A DNA stretch of 5,297 nucleotides. It comes from Acidimicrobiia bacterium (lineage in GTDB: Bacteria; Actinomycetota; Acidimicrobiia; IMCC26256; JACDBD01). Both the position numbers and the translations under genes were made by a program. The notes under the pieces were generated by a model. It ran no database searches. It had not been told where the DNA came from and worked only from the letters and a program-made list of their open reading frames with translations. The stretch lies in assembly GCA_031177445.1 (NCBI GenBank), contig JAPSGP010000245.1:1-5297 (forward strand), read 5' to 3'. Positions 1 through 5,297 of the stretch are shown here, one piece after another (within the stretch, counting starts at the first letter, position 1; each line of letters starts with the position of its first letter).

Positions 1-2327
1 TCGTCGCGCGAGAACCCGAACGTCATCTGCGTGAGGTCGTTCGTGCCGAACGAGAAAAACTCCGCCACCTCGGCAATGTCGCCGGCGACGAGCGCGGCGC
101 GTGGCGTCTCGACCATCGTGCCGACGAGGAAGGACACGCCCTCGCGGGTCTCCGAAAACAGCTCGTCGGCGACCTCCCGGGTCTCGTCGACGAGGTACTT
201 CAGCTCCGGCTCGGTCACTGTGAGCGGGATCATGATCTCGACCCGCGGCTCGCCGCCCGAGATCTTGCGCTCGATCGCCGCCTCGAGCAGGGCCTTGACC
301 TGCATTCGGTAGAGCCCCGGCTTCAGGACCCCGAGCCGGCACCCACGGGTGCCGAGCATCGGGTTCACCTCCCGCCACGCCTGGGCGGCCGCGAGCAGCT
401 TGCGGCCTTCATCGTCGAGCTCGCCCTTCGCCTCCCGCACGAGCAGCTCCTCCACGTCGGGCAGGAACTCGTGCAAGGGCGGGTCGAGGAGGCGAATGGT
501 GACGGGCAGCCCGTCCATCGCCTCGAGGATCCCAAGGAAGTCGGCGCGCTGGAGCTTCTCGAGCTCCTCGAGCGCCCGCACCTCGCCCTCCTCGGTGTCG
601 GCGAGGATGAACCGTTGCACGAGCGGGAGCCGGTCGCCCAGGAACATGTGCTCGGTGCGACACAGCCCGATGCCCTCGGCGCCGAACTCGCGGGCCTTGC
701 TCGCGTCTTCCGGGAGGTCGGCGTTGGTGCGCACGCGCAGGCGACGGAATCCGTCGGCCCACCCGAGCACGGTCGCGAAGTCGTCGGTGAGATCGGGCTC
801 GACCAGCGGTACCGAGTCCACTACGACCTCGCCGGTCGTGCCGTTGATCGAGATCACGTCGCCCTCGGCGACGACGGTGCCGTCCACGGAGAACCGGCGG
901 CGGTCGACGTCGATGTCGAGCGCCGACGCGCCGCAGACCGCGGGCTTTCCCATGCCCCGGGCGACGACCGCGGCGTGGCTGACGAGGCCGCCCCGCGACG
1001 TCAGGATTCCCTGGGCCGCGATCATCCCGTGGAGGTCGTCGGGCGAAGTCTCGGGACGCACCAAGACCACGACCTCACCGTTGGCCGCATGCGCCTCGGC
1101 GTCGTCAGCGGTGAAGTACACGCGGCCGACGGCGGCTCCCGGCGACGCGTTCAGGCCCTTCGTGATCGCCTCGTATTTCACCGCCGGGTCGAACTGCGGG
1201 TGCAGGAGCTGATCGAGCTGCCCGGGATCGACCCGTAGCACCGCTTCCCGCTCGTCGATGAGGCCCTCGCCGACCATCTCGACGGCCATGCGGAGCGCGG
1301 CGGCTGCGGTGCGCTTCCCGACTCGCGTCTGCAGGATGAACAGGCGCCCCTGCTCGATCGTGAACTCGATGTCGCACATGTCGCGGTAGTGCCGTTCGAG
1401 CGTCTGCATCACGTCGATGAGCTGGCGGTAGCACTCCGGGAAGTGATCACCCATCGTGTCGAGCTTCGCCGTCACGCGGATGCCCGCGACGACGTCCTCG
1501 CCCTGCGCGTTCGTCAGGAAGTCGCCGTATGCCTTGTTCTCGCCCGTCGCGGGATCGCGTGTGAACGCGACGCCGGTACCGGAGTCGTCGCCCTTGTTCC
1601 CGAACACCATCGACTGCACGTTGACCGCGGTGCCCAGGTCGTCGGGGATGCGTTCCATCTTCCGGTACACCTGTGCCCGCTCGCCGTTCCAGCTCTTGAA
1701 CACGGCTTCGATCGCGTAGCGAAGCTGCTCGCGGGGATCCTGCGGGAACTCGACGCGGGCCTCGTCGCGCACGATCCCCTTGAAGATCTCGACGAGCTCG
1801 GCGAGGTCGTCGGCGGTGAGGTCGGTGTCGAGCTCGACGCCCCGGGCGTCGCGGAGCTCGTCGAGCGCCTTCTCGAAGCGCTCGCCTTCGACGCCGAGCA
1901 CGATCTTGCCGAACATCTGGACGAAGCGGCGGTAGGAATCGTTGGCAAAGCGCTCGTTCGACGTCTGCTTGGCGAGCCCGCCCACCGACGTGTCGTTGAG
2001 CCCGAGGTTCAGGACCGTGTCCATCATCCCGGGCATCGAGAACGGGGCGCCCGAGCGCACCGAGACCAGCAACGGATCGGCGTCGTCGCCCAAGCGCTTG
2101 CCCATCTTCGCCTCGAGCACGTCGAGCGCGGTCTCGACCTCGTCCATCAAGCCGGGAGGCAGTTGGTCGGCCGCCGCCATGTACGCCTTGCACGCGTCGG
2201 TGCTGATCGTGAAGCCCGGCGGGACCGGCAGGCCGATCTTCGTCATCTCGGCGAGGTTCGCTCCCTTGCCGCCGAGGAGGTACTTCTGCTCCTTGCCGCC
2301 TTCCTCGAAGGCGTAGACGTATTTCAT
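1..2327 (-). CDS. ppdK: Pyruvate, phosphate dikinase (PPDK), 3' end cut off by window edge
   Basis: Cytoplasmic enzyme that interconverts ATP + pyruvate + Pi and AMP + PEP + PPi through a phosphohistidine. I translated the frame codon by codon: 775 residues with no stop up to the left edge. Residues ~17-390 form the ATP-grasp nucleotide-binding domain (GGKGAN with K21, SVRSGA with R91, MPGMMDTVLNLGLND, DIEF with E321, LQTR ending at R335). Residues ~394-490 are the swivelling phosphohistidine domain (GGLVSHAAVVARG, catalytic H451). Residues ~515-775 are the PEP/pyruvate TIM barrel (GLCRTEHMF with R557, RLLDPPLHEF with R612, GTMVETPRA with E740, FGTNDLTQMTFGFSRD with D764). Numbering runs about 4-5 behind the Clostridium symbiosum enzyme (~874 residues). 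About 100 residues are therefore missing, including the catalytic Cys and CGEHGG motif. ATG 2327 is chosen because GGGAGG lies 5 nt upstream and the N-terminus MKYVYAF fits the family. PEP synthase (PpsA) is disfavoured by the PPDK-type signatures. The residue two before His451 is Val, not the usual regulatory Thr. Confidence 0.97.
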   Translation of the reverse strand, partial: MKYVYAFEEGGKEQKYLLGGKGANLAEMTKIGLPVPPGFTISTDACKAYMAAADQLPPGLMDEVETALDVLEAKMGKRLGDDADPLLVSVRSGAPFSMPGMMDTVLNLGLNDTSVGGLAKQTSNERFANDSYRRFVQMFGKIVLGVEGERFEKALDELRDARGVELDTDLTADDLAELVEIFKGIVRDEARVEFPQDPREQLRYAIEAVFKSWNGERAQVYRKMERIPDDLGTAVNVQSMVFGNKGDDSGTGVAFTRDPATGENKAYGDFLTNAQGEDVVAGIRVTAKLDTMGDHFPECYRQLIDVMQTLERHYRDMCDIEFTIEQGRLFILQTRVGKRTAAAALRMAVEMVGEGLIDEREAVLRVDPGQLDQLLHPQFDPAVKYEAITKGLNASPGAAVGRVYFTADDAEAHAANGEVVVLVRPETSPDDLHGMIAAQGILTSRGGLVSHAAVVARGMGKPAVCGASALDIDVDRRRFSVDGTVVAEGDVISINGTTGEVVVDSVPLVEPDLTDDFATVLGWADGFRRLRVRTNADLPEDASKAREFGAEGIGLCRTEHMFLGDRLPLVQRFILADTEEGEVRALEELEKLQRADFLGILEAMDGLPVTIRLLDPPLHEFLPDVEELLVREAKGELDDEGRKLLAAAQAWREVNPMLGTRGCRLGVLKPGLYRMQVKALLEAAIERKISGGEPRVEIMIPLTVTEPELKYLVDETREVADELFSETREGVSFLVGTMVETPRAALVAGDIAEVAEFFSFGTNDLTQMTFGFSRD

Positions 2328-2332
2328 GCATG

Positions 2333-2338
2333 CCTCCC
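2333..2338 (-). promoter_or_regulatory. Shine-Dalgarno sequence of ppdK
   Basis: On the minus strand GGGAGG is followed by 5 nt (CATGC) and then ATG at 2327. This decides the start between two closely spaced ATGs: the one at 2331 is in another frame and would be only 1 nt from the ribosome site. It is the strongest ribosome binding site in the window, so ppdK can initiate independently of the upstream gene. Confidence 0.75.
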
Positions 2339-2371
2339 GGAAGGCGTCGACTCGGCGATCGCGGAACGAGG

Positions 2372-3274
2372 TTAGTGAGACTCGGACTGGCGCTCGGGCC
2401 GATAGCGCGCCAAGACGACACGGGTGTGTCCGAGCCGGTCCATCAGCCCCACACGCGTGTCGATGAGCGCCCACGAGAACCCGAACAGCAGTGCGAGCAG
2501 CGCGCCGAGCGATCCGGGCAGCCCGAGCAACAGCACGATCGGGACGACGTAGCGCAGCCCGGCTCGACGCAACGTCGGCAGCTGTCCGGTATCGGCATCG
2601 ACCGTCATGATGTGGGTCAGCCGCTTCCCGAGCGTCTGACCGGTACGGGCGGTCATCCCGACGAAGTAGAGGACGAAGACGATGAACACGGTGGTGATCA
2701 CCAGCGCGACGAAGCCCGCGGTCTCGTCGTCGGTGACGAGCGCGGCGGCGAGGTTCACGATCGCGAGATAGAGCGCGCCCACGGTCACGAGGTCGATGCC
2801 CATCGCGGCCAGCCGGCGACCGAGTGGGGCCGCCTCCGCACCCGCCACTCCCTCCGGTGGCCGGCGCTCCCGAGGCGCCCTGGTCGGGGCCGAACCGGTG
2901 CGGCCTCGCGGCTCCCGGGGCTCGAGGAAGCGACGGAGCCCTCGTGCCGGCGGCGCCGCTTGCGCCGAATCGTCCCGCGAATCGCTCACCGAATCGCCTG
3001 CCGAATCGTCGAGCGAATCGGCGCGAGCAGTTTCGTCCGACCCCAGGCCCTCGTCGTAGCGCTGGCGCTGGAACGGGTCACTCAACACCTGCCACGCCGC
3101 GTTGAGCTGCTTCGTCTCCTGACGCGCGTCCTCTCGGACGCGATCGGACTTGCCCGACTCGGCCTGCGTCCGCAACTGCTCGAGGCGGTTTCGATAGGCC
3201 TCGCGGATCTCGTCCTTGGTGGCACCGGACTCGACCCCGATCACTTCGTAGTGCGATTCACCCACGGTGTTCAC
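2372..3274 (-). CDS. HPD-less J-domain-like / RDD-family membrane protein
   Basis: A 300-residue protein of unknown function. Residues ~8-75 resemble a J domain: HYEVIGV opening, DEIREAYRNRL as helix II, LNAAWQVLSDPFQRQRYDE as helix III. The HPD tripeptide that stimulates Hsp70 is absent; by alignment R35-T36-Q37 occupies its place, so classical DnaK co-chaperone activity is unlikely. Residues 76-149 are a low-complexity linker: an acidic Asp/Ser tetrapeptide repeat (86-105), then an Arg/Pro-rich basic stretch (111-140). Residues ~151-290 form an RDD domain: GRRLAAMGIDLV carries the conserved Arg and Asp, GQTLGKRL follows, and the last Asp lies in LIDTRVGLMDRLGHT. Hydrophobic segments lie at about 160-180, 187-206 and 242-270 (the last may be a hairpin), so it is probably an inner-membrane protein. 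The start is GTG 3274, just after an in-frame TGA; GTG 3265 (codon 4) is a plausible alternative. It begins 10 nt after the glyS stop, suggesting coupling. RDD roles are poorly defined and I assign none. Confidence 0.85.
   Translation of the reverse strand: MNTVGESHYEVIGVESGATKDEIREAYRNRLEQLRTQAESGKSDRVREDARQETKQLNAAWQVLSDPFQRQRYDEGLGSDETARADSLDDSAGDSVSDSRDDSAQAAPPARGLRRFLEPREPRGRTGSAPTRAPRERRPPEGVAGAEAAPLGRRLAAMGIDLVTVGALYLAIVNLAAALVTDDETAGFVALVITTVFIVFVLYFVGMTARTGQTLGKRLTHIMTVDADTGQLPTLRRAGLRYVVPIVLLLGLPGSLGALLALLFGFSWALIDTRVGLMDRLGHTRVVLARYRPERQSESH
2966..3025 (-). repeat. Five tandem 12-bp repeats encoding DSxx tetrapeptides
   Basis: The plus-strand heptamer CGAATCG occurs at 2966, 2978, 2990, 3002 and 3014, with an exact 12-bp period. 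The other five bases of each unit vary. Read on the minus strand and in frame, each unit gives GAT TCG plus two variable codons, producing DSLD, DSAG, DSVS, DSRD and DSAQ (residues 86-105) in the linker of the J-like/RDD protein. The period is a multiple of three, so gain or loss of units would keep the frame. Confidence 0.85.
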
Positions 3275-3284
3275 TCACATTCGG

Positions 3285-4598
3285 TCACAGCGGCAGGCGC
3301 TCCTGCAGATGCGCTTCGAGCTTCTCGATCGGCACCCGGTCCTGGACCATCGAATCGCGCTCACGCACCGTGACCGCCTGGTCGTCGAGCGTGTCGAAGT
3401 CGATGGTCACGCACAGCGGCGTGCCGACCTCGTCCTGGCGGCGGTAGCGGCGGCCGATCGAGCCGGCGTCGTCGACGTCGATCATGAACCGCGGCCGCAG
3501 CAGGTCGGCGACCTCGCGCGCCACCGGGCCCAGCTTCTCGTTCCGCGACAGCGGGAGCACCGCGACCTGGATCGGTGCCAAGCGGTGATCGAGCTTGAGC
3601 AGCGTCCGCTTCTCCCCTCGCACCTCTTCCTCGGTGTACGCCGCCAGCAGGAACGCAAGGAGGCATCGATCGGCACCGAGCGCCGGCTCGATCACGTGTG
3701 GGACGAAGCGGCGATCATTCTCCTGGTCGTAGAAGCCGAGGTCCTGACCCGAGAACTGCGCGTGCTGCGCCAGGTCGAAGTCGGTGCGGTTGGCGATCCC
3801 CTCGAGCTCGCCCCACCCCCACGGGTAGGCGAACTCCACGTCGGAGGTGCCGACCGAATAGTGCGAGAGCTCGTCCGGGTCGTGCGGGCGCAGCCGCAGC
3901 ATCTCGTCGGGGATGCCGAGGTCGGTGAACCAGCGCAGCCGTTCCTGACACCAGTACTCGTACCAGCGCGGGCCATCGTCAGGAGGGACGAAGTACTCCA
4001 TCTCCATCACTTCGAACTCACGGGTGCGGAAGATGAAGTTCCCGGGCGTGATCTCGTTGCGGAACGACTTCCCGATCTGGGCGATCCCGAACGGCGGCTT
4101 CTTGCGCGTCGTCATCTGGACGTTGAGGAAGTTGACGAAGATCCCCTGCGCGGTCTCCGGTCGCAGGTAGGCGACCGATGCGTCGTCCTCCACCGGGCCC
4201 ACGTGGGTCTTGAACATGAGGTTGAACTGGCGGGCTTCGGTGAACGAGTCCTTGGCGCCGCAGTTCGGGCACGCGCCCGATGCCGGGAGCTGGTCGGCCC
4301 GGAACCGCTCCTTGCAGTTGCGGCAGTCGACCAGGGGGTCGGCGAACGCGCTCACGTGGCCGCTGGCCTCCCACACCTTCGGGTGCATGAGGATCGCCGA
4401 GTCAAGGCCCACGACGTCGTCGCGGAGCTGGACCATCGACCGCCACCAGGCGTCCTTCACGTTGCGCTTGAGCAGCACTCCGAGCGGGCCGTAGTCCCAG
4501 GTGGAGCGGAACCCGCCGTAGATCTCGCTCGACGGGAACACGAGGCCCCGGCGCTTGCACAGGTTGACCACGCGTTCCATCAGATCCGGCCGAGCCAT
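3285..4598 (-). CDS. glyS: Glycyl-tRNA synthetase, homodimeric (alpha2) class II type
   Basis: Cytoplasmic enzyme that charges tRNA-Gly with glycine using ATP; essential for translation. Its 437 residues are typical for the bacterial single-chain form, as opposed to the GlyQ/GlyS alpha2beta2 form. The N-terminus has CKRRGLVFPSSEIYGG and the WDYGPLG signature (34-40). Class II motif 1 is around 64-89 (GLDSAILMHPKVWEASGH). Two CxxC pairs (C92/C95, C110/C113) form a probable zinc ribbon. RPETAQGIFVNF is at 146-157. Motif 2 is at 170-201 with the ATP-binding loop FRNE (179-182) and EFEVMEMEYF. Motif 3 is at 300-321 (PHVIEPALGADR, R311). The anticodon-binding domain covers ~340-437 (APIQVAVLPL, then GRRYRRQDEVGTPLCVTID). 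ATG 4598 is chosen because it precedes the conserved N-terminus and has GAGG just upstream; M7 is a less likely alternative. It lies 44 nt after recO, too short a leader for a T-box riboswitch. All expected catalytic motifs are present. Confidence 0.97.
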   Translation of the reverse strand: MARPDLMERVVNLCKRRGLVFPSSEIYGGFRSTWDYGPLGVLLKRNVKDAWWRSMVQLRDDVVGLDSAILMHPKVWEASGHVSAFADPLVDCRNCKERFRADQLPASGACPNCGAKDSFTEARQFNLMFKTHVGPVEDDASVAYLRPETAQGIFVNFLNVQMTTRKKPPFGIAQIGKSFRNEITPGNFIFRTREFEVMEMEYFVPPDDGPRWYEYWCQERLRWFTDLGIPDEMLRLRPHDPDELSHYSVGTSDVEFAYPWGWGELEGIANRTDFDLAQHAQFSGQDLGFYDQENDRRFVPHVIEPALGADRCLLAFLLAAYTEEEVRGEKRTLLKLDHRLAPIQVAVLPLSRNEKLGPVAREVADLLRPRFMIDVDDAGSIGRRYRRQDEVGTPLCVTIDFDTLDDQAVTVRERDSMVQDRVPIEKLEAHLQERLPL

Positions 4599-4601
4599 GA
4601 T

Positions 4602-4605
4602 CCTC
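4602..4605 (-). promoter_or_regulatory. Probable ribosome binding site of glyS
   Basis: Minus-strand GAGG is followed by ATC and then the ATG at 4598. The 3-nt gap is shorter than usual, so this is a modest site, but it supports 4598 over the internal ATG at codon 7. Confidence 0.45.
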
Positions 4606-4642
4606 GATGGTACCGGCGAGGTTCGCGGAACCCCTGGTCGGG

Positions 4643-5297
4643 TTAGGCGAGCTCCAGGAGCGCGGCGCTACGGAGGCGACGCTCGAGGTGGTACTCGAGC
4701 GCGGCCACCCCGAGGTACTCGACCTCGGTGGCGGCGCGATCGGGCGCACGCGCGAGCGCGCCCCGGAGGTCGCCGCCGAGGATGCGGCGCAGCAGCGCCA
4801 CGGCCTCCGGGTCGACCCGCCGGCCCCCGAGTCGGGCGCAGCCGCCACACACCACACCGCCGTCGCCGAAGTCGAAGGCGGCGAAGGGGCCGTCGTCGTC
4901 GCCACAGCGGGCGCAGCCGTCGAGCAGCGGATGGAAGCCCTCGAGCGAGAGCAGCTTCCAGAAGAACGCCGGCGCCACCAGCTGCGAGGGGCCGGCCGCG
5001 AGCGTTCGCAGGGCGCCCACGAGCATGCGGTACAGCGCGGGGTTGCGTTCGCGCTCCTGGGCCACCTGGTCGACGGCCTCGAGCATCGAGATGGCGTGGG
5101 TGAGCGACCCGTAGTGCTCGCGGAGCGGGCGGAAGGCGTCGATGGTCTCGACCTGGGTCACGACGTCGAGCTCGCGCCCCCGGTAGCACTGCAGCGACAC
5201 GTGGCTGGTCGGCTCGAGGCGAGCCCCGAACCGGCTCGACGGCTTGCGGATGCCCTTGGCGACCGCCCGCACCTTGCCGTGCCCGACGGTGAGGATC
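4643..5297 (-). CDS. recO: DNA repair protein RecO, 5' end cut off by window edge
   Basis: RecO works with RecF/RecR to load RecA on SSB-coated single-stranded DNA and to anneal strands during recombinational repair. The frame is open from the right edge, giving 217 codons before TAA at 4643-4645. The fragment starts ILTVGHGKVRAVAKGIRK, which matches the end of the first strands of the N-terminal OB fold, so about 20-25 residues including the start lie outside. A GTG at 5272 is in frame but sits inside the conserved KVRAVAKG segment and is not the true start. Further family signatures are SRFGARLEPTSHV, YRGRELDVVTQ and the helical region with FFWKLLSLEGFHPLLDGC. Two CxxC pairs (fragment residues 128/131 and 150/153) form the zinc finger found in many bacterial RecO proteins. 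The C-terminal helices include YLGVAALEYHLERRLRSA. recO often lies near glyS in actinobacteria, frequently with uppS nearby; here glyS follows directly after 44 nt. Confidence 0.93.
   Translation of the reverse strand, partial: ILTVGHGKVRAVAKGIRKPSSRFGARLEPTSHVSLQCYRGRELDVVTQVETIDAFRPLREHYGSLTHAISMLEAVDQVAQERERNPALYRMLVGALRTLAAGPSQLVAPAFFWKLLSLEGFHPLLDGCARCGDDDGPFAAFDFGDGGVVCGGCARLGGRRVDPEAVALLRRILGGDLRGALARAPDRAATEVEYLGVAALEYHLERRLRSAALLELA

Noticed and set aside
349..1238. Plus-strand Ser/Arg-rich and Glu/Val-rich open frames across the ppdK central and C-terminal domains
   Set aside because: They lie antisense to the phosphohistidine and PEP-binding domains and contain no recognisable motifs; compositional artefacts of high GC.
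1389..2375. A long plus-strand open frame antisense to the N-terminal half of ppdK
   Set aside because: It mirrors the continuous PPDK coding frame. Its product is low-complexity in Leu, Val, His, Arg and Glu and shows no family motif.
1447..2421. A 324-codon minus-strand open frame overlapping the start of ppdK and the end of the J/RDD gene
   Set aside because: It is out of frame with PPDK, extremely Arg/Gly-rich, and covers the region where the PPDK frame carries every conserved motif. It is a frame shadow, not a frameshifted gene.
4620..4632. A perfect 5-bp inverted repeat (GGTTC, 3-nt loop, GAACC) in the recO-glyS gap, considered as a terminator
   Set aside because: The stem is short and no T-rich tract follows on the minus strand, so it is unlikely to end transcription before glyS.
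4599..4642. Possible T-box or other leader regulation of glyS
   Set aside because: Only 44 nt separate recO and glyS, too short for a T-box, and no T-box-like sequence is visible.
3267..4646. A 459-codon plus-strand open frame running antisense through the whole of glyS
   Set aside because: The opposite strand encodes an unambiguous, complete glycyl-tRNA synthetase. The plus-strand translation is rich in Arg, Val, His and Glu with no recognisable domain, as expected for the mirror frame of a GC-rich gene.
4555..5103. A plus-strand, very Arg-rich 182-codon open frame antisense to recO
   Set aside because: Its composition is dominated by Arg, Gly and Pro. It overlaps the well-supported RecO coding sequence and the glyS start.
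1..5297. CRISPR arrays, mobile elements, tRNA/rRNA genes or defence-type operons
   Set aside because: The window is filled by four housekeeping-type or membrane-protein genes. No long direct repeats, transposase, integrase, tRNA-like fold or terminal inverted repeats were seen.

Overview
The window is a GC-rich, gene-dense chromosomal segment in which every supported gene lies on the minus strand. Read in the direction of transcription (from high to low coordinates) the order is: recO (5' end outside the window), glyS (complete glycyl-tRNA synthetase), a J-like/RDD membrane protein (complete), and ppdK (pyruvate, phosphate dikinase, 3' end outside the window). Codon third positions are strongly G/C-biased and Asp is mostly GAC. 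The protein families and the GC content point to a high-GC actinobacterium, possibly an Acidimicrobiia-like or uncultured lineage. That placement is inferred from composition and gene content, not proven.

Layout: 4643-5297 encodes RecO (recombinational repair), lacking roughly its first 20-25 residues. A 44-nt spacer leads to glyS (3285-4598). Ten nucleotides after the glyS stop begins a 300-residue protein (2372-3274) with an N-terminal J-domain-like fold that lacks the HPD tripeptide, an Asp-Ser tetrapeptide-repeat linker, and a C-terminal RDD transmembrane domain. After another 44-nt spacer, ppdK begins at 2327 behind a clear Shine-Dalgarno sequence and stays open without a stop to the left edge (775 codons). 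The short gaps suggest one transcriptional unit. I found no promoter, terminator, RNA gene, mobile element, phage feature or CRISPR array, and no gap longer than 44 nt.

The genes are mostly housekeeping: DNA repair, translation and the pyruvate/PEP node. There is no convincing evidence of a new multi-gene system. The most unusual item is the HPD-less J-like/RDD protein with its 12-bp in-frame repeat. Next is the PPDK phospho-histidine loop, where the usual regulatory threonine is replaced by valine.
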